From Spyradenecus sp045634445 (GTDB lineage Bacteria; Verrucomicrobiota; Kiritimatiellia; RFP12; DVOR01), in the NCBI GenBank assembly GCA_045634445.1, contig JAZRAG010000119.1, positions 1-30,219 of the forward strand: 30,219 bases of DNA, given 5' to 3'. A program made the position numbers and the translations under genes. Positions 1 through 7,846 of the stretch are shown here, one piece after another; positions within the stretch are counted from its first letter, which is position 1, and each line of letters starts with the position of its first letter. The notes under the pieces were generated by a model. The model was not told where the DNA came from. It saw only the letters and a list, made by a program, of their open reading frames with translations, and searched no databases.

Positions 1-1550
1 CCCTCTTTACATCACCTACTGTAGAAAAGGTCGTACATGGCGCACGTGCATTAAAGACTTTCTTGCACACCATTGGTGTCAAGCCGCTCGCTTTACACGA
101 CACGCTATTGGAGCATTACCTCTACGCAGCGATAGAGCGCCACGAATTAGAGCATGTCAGCCATGCACTCTTAAAGACGGCCCTACAGTTTACCTTGCCC
201 TCGGAAAAGGAAATGCTTGAGAACACGCTTCTCTCCCCACTTGCACAAGCCTTGACCGAACGCGCTTTAATCACCCTACAGATACACCAACAGCTCTTGC
301 CAAAGTTGAAGGAGATGAATCTTATCTCCTTGCTTGAAACATGTGAAATTCCACTCGCAGACATCCTCTTGCAGATGGAACGCACGGGTGTACGTATTGA
401 TTTGCCCGCTTTGCGCCAATTCCGCACGGAATTGGAGGGTGAGATCCTTAATCTTGAACTCAAAATTCGCGAATACACAGGCGCCGGCATCAACTTAGCC
501 TCACCCAAACAAGTGGGCGAATTCCTCTTTGGCGAATTGCAACTTGACCCCGAGGTAAAACGTACCGCTCGCGGTCAATTCCCGACCAATGAAGAACTCT
601 TATTGAAGCAACGCGATAAGCATCCTATTATTGATTTGTTGTTGGACTGGCGTGCTTGCGTAAAGTTAAAAAATACCTATGTTGATAAGTTGCCTGAGCA
701 TATTTCGCCACTTGATGGTCGCATTCACACGACCTTCCATCAGACGCTTACCGATACAGGCCGCCTCTCCTCTTCGGATCCCAACTTGCAGAATATTCCC
801 GTTCGTACAGAACGTGGCCAACGCATTCGCGCGGCATTCGTAGCACGCGATGAAGAATGGACGCTCCTCTCTGCCGACTATTCTCAGGTAGAACTACGCC
901 TAATGGCCGCAATGAGTGGTGATGCTGAAATGGTGGCCGCCTTTAATCGTGGCGAAGACATCCACGCACAAACCGCCGCGGCCGTCTATGGCGTCCCACT
1001 CACAGAGGTCACTCCACAACAGCGCGCTCACTGTAAGATGGTGAACTTCGGTATCCTTTACGGTATCTCAGCCTTTGGATTAGCCGAACGCTTACGCATT
1101 CCTCGCAAGGAAGCCCAACAACTCATTGAAGCAGTACTCGGCCACTTCCCTTCGGTTAAGTCTTACATGAAGCAACTCATTGAGACGGCCCGTGAAAAAG
1201 GCTATGCAGAAACCCTCTTTGGACGTCGCAGAGCCCTTCCAGACCTCACCTCTCGCAATGGTGCTGTACGTGCTGCAGCGGAGCGTATCGCCTTAAATAT
1301 GCCTATTCAAGGCACTGCAGCCGACATTGTCAAGTTCGCAATGGTACGTATTCAACAAGAACTCTCCGCGCGCAATCTCAAGACGCAGATGATTCTACAA
1401 ATTCATGACGAATTACTCTTCGATGTGCCCAAGTCCGAGGTTGAAATTGTGACACCGCTCATTAAGGAGGTTATGGAATCTGTTATTCCACTCGCGGTAC
1501 CCTTACCCGTTGCGATCTCTTCGGCAAGGGATTGGCTCTCTGCGCACTAA
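1..1550 (+). CDS. polA: DNA polymerase I, 3' part (gene begins before the window)
   Basis: Family A DNA polymerase for gap filling and Okazaki-fragment maturation. The reading frame is open back to base 3 with no stop, so the TTG at 63 is not the real start; the 5' nuclease and part of the exonuclease domain lie outside the window. The polymerase domain is complete: motif A DYSQVELR near 877-900, motif B KMVNFGILYG near 1036-1065 and motif C QIHDELLFDVP near 1399-1431. The 3'-5' exonuclease region looks degenerate. The segment aligning with Exo II reads VHGARALKTFLH, without the Asn and Asp expected of a proofreading enzyme, and the Exo III segment reads LTERALITLQIH, with Arg where the Asp should be. 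Proofreading has therefore probably been lost, as in Taq and Bst polymerases (inference). Mfd follows 43 bp downstream on the same strand. Identity is very secure; loss of proofreading is likely. Confidence 0.97.
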   Translation, partial: LFTSPTVEKVVHGARALKTFLHTIGVKPLALHDTLLEHYLYAAIERHELEHVSHALLKTALQFTLPSEKEMLENTLLSPLAQALTERALITLQIHQQLLPKLKEMNLISLLETCEIPLADILLQMERTGVRIDLPALRQFRTELEGEILNLELKIREYTGAGINLASPKQVGEFLFGELQLDPEVKRTARGQFPTNEELLLKQRDKHPIIDLLLDWRACVKLKNTYVDKLPEHISPLDGRIHTTFHQTLTDTGRLSSSDPNLQNIPVRTERGQRIRAAFVARDEEWTLLSADYSQVELRLMAAMSGDAEMVAAFNRGEDIHAQTAAAVYGVPLTEVTPQQRAHCKMVNFGILYGISAFGLAERLRIPRKEAQQLIEAVLGHFPSVKSYMKQLIETAREKGYAETLFGRRRALPDLTSRNGAVRAAAERIALNMPIQGTAADIVKFAMVRIQQELSARNLKTQMILQIHDELLFDVPKSEVEIVTPLIKEVMESVIPLAVPLPVAISSARDWLSAH

Positions 1551-1593
1551 ATCACCCTTCTTTTGAGTAGCTTCCAAATCCTAAAGTGATTCT

Positions 1594-4500
1594 ATGAAGC
1601 ATTTGGTTGACATTCTCCCGAAGTTTAGAAAGCTCTTTATGGGAATCTTGCCCCGTAAGGAAAATGCTTTCGCTACGGGTGACTTGCCCATCCCAGTCGC
1701 TGTATTAACCGCTATTGCATTAAGTGAGAAACGTCGACTTCTCGTTCTCCCATCTCCCGAATGTGCAGATCAGGCCTACGCCGATGCGACCGTTCTAGCC
1801 CCTAATCTCAAAGTACTCATGTTAGCGCCTGCCGACGATGAGCAGGCACTCCTTACGGGCGAACGTATGGCCCAAGTTCGCACCATACTGGAAACCACCG
1901 AACCATGCCTCATCGTCTCCTCGATTCACGCACTCTTACAACCCATTCCAGACCCAGGCCGTCTTTCTGCAGCCACCCTCACCCTAAAAACCGATGCAAC
2001 CATCGCCTTTGACACATTACCACAACGCCTCACTGAGATTGGGTATCACCGTGAGGAACTTGTCGTTGAACCGCTCACTTTCGCTGTTCATGGTGGCATA
2101 TTAGATGTTTGGGCGGCAGGTGAAACGCTACCTGTACGTGTTGAATTCTTTGGCGATGATATCGAAAGTATCCGAGTATTTGACCCCGCCACGCAGTGTT
2201 CCATCAACCGCGAAAATCAAGCCATTCTCCCCCCTGCACCAACGACAGCATTGGCCTCAACACAACTCTTACCCTTACTAAAAGACTGTGCCGTTTGTTT
2301 ACAAGATTTCCCTGCCATTGAAGCCATTTTAGAACAACTCCGCCCCGTCTTACCCAAAAAGTCAAATCGCGACTATTTAAATCAGACGCTTGAGAACTTT
2401 GACACGCGCATTTGTCGATGCGGCGAACCCGTTTACCCCGGCATCCCTACCATTCCCCTTGCCGCAAATGCTGTTAATGGCGTTCGCGATATCGCAGGTA
2501 AAGGTGGTACACATAATCCCGACTTCTACGCGCGCATTCGCAAGGAAATGCTCCTGGATCTCGATCATCGCGCACGCAAACGTGAAAAAGTGCTCATCGG
2601 TGTAGATACCGCAGCTGCACACGAGCTACTTACCCATGAGTTACCGCCTGATTCGCCAATCGCCATCTTCAATGCAGCACTCTCTGAGGGCTTTACCCTC
2701 CAGAACCTAAAGTTGACCGTTGTTTCCCAACGTGACCTCTATCCTACCCAACGAACTTGGCGCCAAATTCGTAAAACCCGTCAGTCAACGACAGGACAAC
2801 GCCTTGAATATTCCTTTGATGTTGAGCCCAGCGAATTGGTGGTCCACCTCTCCCATGGTATTGGACGCTTTACTGGCCTCACGGAAATCGACCTCAATGG
2901 CCGTCGCACAGAGGTCTTCTCCATTGAATATGCCGATGGCGCACGCCTACACGTCCCTACTACTCACGCCCATCTTCTCTCGCGTTACATTGGCCCAGAT
3001 GCGCGTAAGATTCGTTTACATTCGCTTGATGGCAAACGTTGGTCTCGCGAAAAAGAAGCCGCTCAAAAAGGCATTGAAGACCTCGCCGTTGGTCTCTTAG
3101 AGACCCAAGCACGGCGGCGTATTATCCCAGGCTTTACCTTTGACCTCTCAGATCCATGGATTGCGGAATTTGAAGCGATGTTTCCTTGGCAGGAAACGCC
3201 TGACCAAACCCGCGTAATTGCTGAAATCAAACAAGATATGGCGGCCCCCGTAGCGATGGATCGCCTCCTCTGCGGTGATGCTGGTTATGGTAAAACAGAG
3301 GTTGCAATGCGTGCAGCCTTTATCGCAGTCACCAACCACAAACAGGTTGCCCTCCTCGCGCCCACGACCGTCTTAGCTGAGCAACACTATGCCACCTTCT
3401 GCGACCGCATGGCGCACTTCCCTATTCGTATTGAAGCGCTCTCTCGATTCCGCTCTCCCGCAGAACGTCGACGCGTCCGTGAAGCGGCAGAACGAGGCGA
3501 GGTGGACATCCTCATCGGCACCCATGCGCTCCTTTCTGAGAATGTCAATTTCAAGGATCTCGGTTTACTCATTATTGACGAAGAGCAACGTTTCGGTGTG
3601 GCCCATAAAGAACGTCTCAAACGGATTCGTGCCCTTGTGGATGTCCTAACCATGAGCGCCACGCCCATTCCGCGAACGCTCTATCTCTCCTTAACGGGCG
3701 CACGTGACCTCTCCCTGATTCAAACGCCACCCCTCAACCGTGTTGCCGTAGAGACGATTATCCAGCGTGACACCGATGCTCTTCTCATTGCTGCGATTCG
3801 TAAAGAACTCGCACGTGGCGGTCAAGTATTCTATCTGTACAACCGCGTTCATACTATCGGCCACATTTATACGCGATTGCAAACGCTTCTTCCTGAAGCC
3901 CGCATTCTCGTCGGCCATGGCCAGATGCCCGCACACGAACTCGCAGAAACGATGCGTAGTTTTGAACGTGGTGATGCCGATATCCTACTCTGCACCACCA
4001 TTATTGAAAGCGGCATTGACATCCCACGCGCCAACACCATCCTCATTGACCGAGCCGACCGCTTTGGTCTGGCAGATCTCTACCAATTGCGAGGCCGCGT
4101 TGGACGCTCCTCTGTCAAAGGCTTCGCCTATCTTCTCCTCCCGCCAGAGGGTTATCTTGATAGCGATAGTCGCAAACGCTTGCAAGCACTTCGCCGCCAC
4201 AGTGGGCTCGGCTCTGGATATGCTATTGCCATGCGCGACCTTGAAATTCGCGGCTCTGGAAACCTCTTAGGAGCGGCACAAAGTGGCCATATTGCAGCCA
4301 TTGGTTTTGGCCTCTATTGCCAACTCCTTCGTCGTACTGTAGCACGCTTAAAAGGCGAAAAGATTCCCAATCTTGTTGAGGTTGAGCTCACCTTTGACTT
4401 CCTAGATGCCTCACCTGGTTCAGAAGGCGAAAATGCAGCCGCTATCCCCTACGACTACGTTGAAGACGATGCACAGCGCATGAATGTCTACCGCCGCCTC

Positions 4501-4782
4501 GCAGAAGCCATCAACGAAAAAGAGCTCAAAACCCTTCAACGCGAAGTCACAGACCGCTATGGCCCACTTCCCACTGCCGCTAAACGCACTTTCAAGCTCG
4601 CAGCACTCCGTATGCTTGCCGCAGAAAAGCGCCTGGCCAAAGTTGAAGTCCTTAACGACCACCTCTACTGCTACGCCAAACTCAACCACGCACCCGTGCG
4701 TAATTACACCAATCTTCTCCTTCCCTCCGAAAGTGCAGACCGCCGCCTCAAGCGCCTCTCTACCCTCCTAGAAACGCTTTAG
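1594..4782 (+). CDS. mfd: Transcription-repair coupling factor Mfd
   Basis: A 1062-residue ATP-dependent translocase that removes RNA polymerase stalled at lesions and recruits UvrA. Domains in order are: a UvrB-like N-terminal region (about residues 30-230); a CarD-like RNA-polymerase interaction domain (about 408-470, with VVHLSHGIGRFTG); an SF2 helicase core with Walker A GDAGYGKTE near 560, the DEEQ box near 660 and MSATPIPRTL near 685; a second RecA lobe with TTIIESGIDIPRANT and QLRGRVGRS; and a C-terminal TRCF domain from about 950. The length is slightly below the roughly 1150 residues of E. coli Mfd. The ATG at 1594 is the first in frame after polA; its ribosome binding site is weak. 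A short gap and shared strand suggest co-transcription with polA, both being DNA-repair genes. Confidence 0.97.
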   Translation: MKHLVDILPKFRKLFMGILPRKENAFATGDLPIPVAVLTAIALSEKRRLLVLPSPECADQAYADATVLAPNLKVLMLAPADDEQALLTGERMAQVRTILETTEPCLIVSSIHALLQPIPDPGRLSAATLTLKTDATIAFDTLPQRLTEIGYHREELVVEPLTFAVHGGILDVWAAGETLPVRVEFFGDDIESIRVFDPATQCSINRENQAILPPAPTTALASTQLLPLLKDCAVCLQDFPAIEAILEQLRPVLPKKSNRDYLNQTLENFDTRICRCGEPVYPGIPTIPLAANAVNGVRDIAGKGGTHNPDFYARIRKEMLLDLDHRARKREKVLIGVDTAAAHELLTHELPPDSPIAIFNAALSEGFTLQNLKLTVVSQRDLYPTQRTWRQIRKTRQSTTGQRLEYSFDVEPSELVVHLSHGIGRFTGLTEIDLNGRRTEVFSIEYADGARLHVPTTHAHLLSRYIGPDARKIRLHSLDGKRWSREKEAAQKGIEDLAVGLLETQARRRIIPGFTFDLSDPWIAEFEAMFPWQETPDQTRVIAEIKQDMAAPVAMDRLLCGDAGYGKTEVAMRAAFIAVTNHKQVALLAPTTVLAEQHYATFCDRMAHFPIRIEALSRFRSPAERRRVREAAERGEVDILIGTHALLSENVNFKDLGLLIIDEEQRFGVAHKERLKRIRALVDVLTMSATPIPRTLYLSLTGARDLSLIQTPPLNRVAVETIIQRDTDALLIAAIRKELARGGQVFYLYNRVHTIGHIYTRLQTLLPEARILVGHGQMPAHELAETMRSFERGDADILLCTTIIESGIDIPRANTILIDRADRFGLADLYQLRGRVGRSSVKGFAYLLLPPEGYLDSDSRKRLQALRRHSGLGSGYAIAMRDLEIRGSGNLLGAAQSGHIAAIGFGLYCQLLRRTVARLKGEKIPNLVEVELTFDFLDASPGSEGENAAAIPYDYVEDDAQRMNVYRRLAEAINEKELKTLQREVTDRYGPLPTAAKRTFKLAALRMLAAEKRLAKVEVLNDHLYCYAKLNHAPVRNYTNLLLPSESADRRLKRLSTLLETL

Positions 4783-4828
4783 CGGATCTACTGCCCCAAC
4801 GCCTCTTTGCATGTGCTCTACAGTGTTC

Positions 4829-4849
4829 GTCATGTATTTAATACATGAC
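4829..4849. promoter_or_regulatory. Perfect 21-bp palindrome upstream of the TPR lipoprotein promoter
   Basis: The left arm GTCATGTATT and right arm AATACATGAC are perfect reverse complements around one central T. The site lies just upstream of the proposed -10 at 4876-4881, centred about 49 bp before the inferred transcription start. That spacing would suit an activator dimer. It has no GC-rich stem or T-tract, so a terminator for mfd is unlikely. The binding protein is unknown. Confidence 0.55.
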
Positions 4850-4872
4850 CTCTGTTTCTACATTGATTATTA

Positions 4873-4881
4873 TGGTAAAAT
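4873..4881 (+). promoter_or_regulatory. Extended -10 promoter for the lipoprotein-ahbC-cvpA-dnaG operon
   Basis: TGG followed directly by TAAAAT forms an extended -10; the 17-bp-upstream -35 region (TGTTTC) is poor. The expected start is near 4888, giving a leader of about 37 bases with the GGAG ribosome binding site before the ATG at 4925. The context TTATGGTA recurs in the minus-strand promoter near 15981. Confidence 0.5.
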
Positions 4882-4924
4882 GTGGGGTGTTTTTGATTGT
4901 TTCTAGCCCTTGTGGAGTTGAACC

Positions 4925-6073
4925 ATGAAGTATGCATTTTTTGCCTTAATGCCCCTTTTCCTTTTGTCGGTGGGTTGTATGCCTGATTCGCCTGAAGCGC
5001 TTTCCTTGCGTGCTGAACAAGCTTATGCAGCGGGGAATTATTCTAAAGCGATTGCCACGTATGAAATATTGTTGGCAAAGGGTGGTAGCGCCCCGATTAC
5101 CTACTACAATTTAGCTTTGGCAGCGTTTCAAACTGAGGATTACACTTATTCCATCAAGATGTTGGATAAGGCTCTCGCTGAAGGCGCATCGACTGAGGTC
5201 GCCGACATGTGCTACGAATTAAAGGGTTTGGTGGCAGAGAGCGAAAAGGATTTTACCCGTGCTGCAGCAAGCTATCGTAAGGCTTTAAATTCGCCGAACG
5301 TGGAAATTAAGGTGCGTGTGTATTCGCGTTTAGCCAATGTCTACATGGCACAAAAACACTATGATGCAGCGTTGGCACTCTTACTCAATGCATTAGAAAT
5401 CAGCCCAATGGATGCAACAACGCTTTATAACTTTGGCATACTTTGTCGCCATGAAGCAGTTAATCTCCGTCAGGCTGCACTGGATAGCTTTAGGCAGGCT
5501 GAGCGTCTCTTGCCTGAGGGTTCTGCAAAGATGAAGGATACAAAGAACCAAGTTAAGCGTTTGGAAGGCTATCTCACCTCATTAAAGCAAGTACCTGCAA
5601 TTTCTGGTGACAAGACGGCTTGCGAAAAACAGTTGAAGTTGATGCGCGATGCGCAGAAGCGTAAGAATTACAAGACGGCAGAAAGTCATGCCCGTAAAGC
5701 CACTGAGGCCGACCCCTCCAATTACGAAGCTGCCCTTGAATTGGGCCGCCTTTGCAAACAAAACAATAATAAGGCCGGCGCTTTAAAGGCTTATGATGCC
5801 GCGCTTACGATTCGCCCCAATGCCACAACTGCACGCTATGAAGCCGCACGTATTGCTTACGAATTGCAGAAGTTTAGCGCAGCAGCTACTTACTTGCGCC
5901 CTGCCCTTGTTTCTGACCCGCGCAATAGCGCTCAGGCAGACCTTATGGGTCGCATTCTCTATGCTCTGCGTCAAAACGTAAATGCTAAATCGTGGTTTGA
6001 ACGTTACTTGCGCCTTGCACCGAATGCAAATAACACCTATCGCGAGTGGGTCCAAAAGTTGCCTGAGGCTTAA
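4925..6073 (+). CDS. TPR-repeat lipoprotein
   Basis: A 382-residue protein starting with a hydrophobic signal peptide and the lipobox LSVGC, with the lipidated Cys at residue 18. The mature part (about 365 residues) is almost all tetratricopeptide repeat helices. Typical units are seen near residues 30-60 (AEQAYAAGNYSKAIATYEILL), 63-90, 140-170 (YDAALALLLNALEISP), 245-275 and 280-310. TPR lipoproteins are usually periplasmic scaffolds anchored to a membrane; no enzymatic motif is visible. The start is supported by GGAG about 9 bases upstream. Only 3 bp separate its stop from the AhbC-like gene, so the two are probably translated from one mRNA. The specific partner is not known. Confidence 0.85.
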   Translation: MKYAFFALMPLFLLSVGCMPDSPEALSLRAEQAYAAGNYSKAIATYEILLAKGGSAPITYYNLALAAFQTEDYTYSIKMLDKALAEGASTEVADMCYELKGLVAESEKDFTRAAASYRKALNSPNVEIKVRVYSRLANVYMAQKHYDAALALLLNALEISPMDATTLYNFGILCRHEAVNLRQAALDSFRQAERLLPEGSAKMKDTKNQVKRLEGYLTSLKQVPAISGDKTACEKQLKLMRDAQKRKNYKTAESHARKATEADPSNYEAALELGRLCKQNNNKAGALKAYDAALTIRPNATTARYEAARIAYELQKFSAAATYLRPALVSDPRNSAQADLMGRILYALRQNVNAKSWFERYLRLAPNANNTYREWVQKLPEA

Positions 6074-6076
6074 TCA

Positions 6077-7273
6077 ATGATTGGCATTTCTAAACTCTAC
6101 ATGGGGCAAGCGGAAGCAGCAGACCCTTTACGTTATGGTCGCCACAGCGCACATTTGCCAAGCCATTTACTGCAGTTCTCGAAGGATAAAAAACCGATTG
6201 TGGTGTGGAATATCACCCAACGGTGTAACCTCAAGTGCAAACATTGTTACGCAGCAGGCGTAGCTGACACCTCTCAAGAACTTTCGCATGAAGAGGCGCT
6301 CCGCGCAATTGATGGTTTTGCGGCATTTGGATGCCCGGTCCTACTCTTTTCTGGCGGCGAGCCCTTCATTCGTGAAGACATTATCGAATTAGCGACTTAT
6401 GCACGCCAAAAGGGGTTGCGCGTTGTTTTCTCAACGAATGGCACCTGCATTACCGAGTCGATTGCCCAACAGATTGCGCAGATTGGTGTCAGTTATGTTG
6501 GCATTAGTATTGATGGTGTCCGCGAAACACACGATGCCTTCCGCGGTGTTCCTGGCGCGTATGACCGTTCACTCGCTGCTATTCGCTTCTGTCGCGATGC
6601 CGGCGTGAAGGTCGGCCTTCGCGTTACGCTCACCCGTGCGAATGCATTAGAGATTCCCTCAATTTTCAAGTTGATGCGTGAAGAGCGCATTCCGCGCATT
6701 TGCCTCTACCATCTCGTCTATACAGGGCGTGGGGCGTCTTTGCGAAGTGAAGACTTAACCCATGAAGAAAGCCGCGCTGCCGTTGATTGCATTATCAACG
6801 AAACAAAGGCCTCTTTTGAAGCGGGCCATCCGCTTGAAGTCTTGACCGTGGACAACCATTGCGATGCACCTTACCTTTGGATGCGCATGGTTGCAGAGGG
6901 CGCACAAAATGCCGATGAAGTCTTAAAACTCCTTCGCATGAATGGCGGCAATTCCTCTGGAAATGGTCTCTCCTGCGTTTCGTGGGATGGCACGGTTTAC
7001 CCTGACCAATTCTGGCGTGACAAACCTTTGGGCAATGTCAAAGAAAAACCCTTTGGCGATATTTGGGGTAATCCTCCACCAGGCTCTTTACTTGATCAAT
7101 TGCGCCACAAACCTGAACACGTTACAGGCCGATGCAAGACTTGCCGCTTCTTAGAGATTTGCGGGGGCAACTTCCGTGCACGCGCAGAAGCCGCAACAGG
7201 CAACTTGTGGGGTGAAGACCCTGCCTGTTATCTCACCGATGAAGAAATCGCTGGAACCCTTCCGCAAGGTTAA
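6077..7273 (+). CDS. ahbC: Radical SAM/SPASM enzyme, AhbC-like (12,18-didecarboxysiroheme deacetylase family)
   Basis: A 398-residue radical SAM protein with the AdoMet-cluster motif C50-x3-C54-x2-C57 (RCNLKCKHCY) and GGEP near residue 94. The N-terminus, MIGISKLY followed by DPLRYGR and LPSHLLQFS, resembles the AhbC/NirJ branch. In that branch AhbC removes the two acetate side chains of didecarboxysiroheme to give Fe-coproporphyrin III in the siroheme-dependent haem route. The C-terminal part is SPASM-like, with CVSWDGTVYPDQFW, then CKTCRFLEICGG and a final Cys in DPACYL, enough Cys for an auxiliary Fe-S cluster. No other Ahb, Nir or siroheme gene is in the window, so the pathway is inferred from family resemblance alone. 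An alternative is a related NirJ1/NirJ2 or AhbD enzyme. Confidence 0.75.
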   Translation: MIGISKLYMGQAEAADPLRYGRHSAHLPSHLLQFSKDKKPIVVWNITQRCNLKCKHCYAAGVADTSQELSHEEALRAIDGFAAFGCPVLLFSGGEPFIREDIIELATYARQKGLRVVFSTNGTCITESIAQQIAQIGVSYVGISIDGVRETHDAFRGVPGAYDRSLAAIRFCRDAGVKVGLRVTLTRANALEIPSIFKLMREERIPRICLYHLVYTGRGASLRSEDLTHEESRAAVDCIINETKASFEAGHPLEVLTVDNHCDAPYLWMRMVAEGAQNADEVLKLLRMNGGNSSGNGLSCVSWDGTVYPDQFWRDKPLGNVKEKPFGDIWGNPPPGSLLDQLRHKPEHVTGRCKTCRFLEICGGNFRARAEAATGNLWGEDPACYLTDEEIAGTLPQG

Positions 7274-7288
7274 TGTTCAAAGGCTCCC

Positions 7289-7846
7289 ATGGATCTCTTC
7301 TCAGCGATAATTATCATTCTCTTCATCTTTTTCGTGGCACGCGGTGCGTGGCGCGGACTCTCTGGAGAGCTTGCTCCGTTCGCTGGGATTTTGGTCTGCT
7401 TAGGAGTTCTTTTCGCAAGTTACCACCCAATCCAAGAGGGATTCACAGCGCTCTTTCCGAAACTTGAAGCCAATACAACCACCTTCTATGCGGCCATTGC
7501 GACAGCGCTCTGCGGAAGTCTTGGCTTTTTCATTGCTAGCGCTCTCCTTCGAAAACTCCTCACCTGCATCGCTCCGCAACCCTTTAATGCCATTTTTGGA
7601 GCCTTGATTGGCGGCGTAAAGGTCTTTCTCTTTATCAGCCTCATCGGCGGTTTGTTCACGATGGGAAAGAATTACGTAAACGAAGTACGCGCGACTTCTG
7701 ACCAAAATCCCTTTTTAGCAGTTGTGGCCGACTTTTGGGTTGAACAATTTAAAACGCTCCCGCTTGTACAGCAACATCTGCAGCAGTCAACGCCGAACCA
7801 TACACCTGGGCAAACCGTAAGGCCCCATGAGAAAGGGCAATCGTAA
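7289..7846 (+). CDS. cvpA: CvpA family inner-membrane protein
   Basis: A 185-residue membrane protein with four hydrophobic stretches (about residues 3-20, 28-45, 66-90 and 105-125) and a short hydrophilic tail. The opening FFVARGAWRGLSGELAPFAG and the later FNAIFGALIGGVKVFLFI match the CvpA (colicin V production) family. The family's molecular role is still unclear; it has been linked to envelope integrity and purine-operon context. The ATG at 7289 has a weak AAAGG upstream. Its TAA overlaps the primase ATG by one base (TAATG), indicating translational coupling to dnaG. Confidence 0.82.
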   Translation: MDLFSAIIIILFIFFVARGAWRGLSGELAPFAGILVCLGVLFASYHPIQEGFTALFPKLEANTTTFYAAIATALCGSLGFFIASALLRKLLTCIAPQPFNAIFGALIGGVKVFLFISLIGGLFTMGKNYVNEVRATSDQNPFLAVVADFWVEQFKTLPLVQQHLQQSTPNHTPGQTVRPHEKGQS

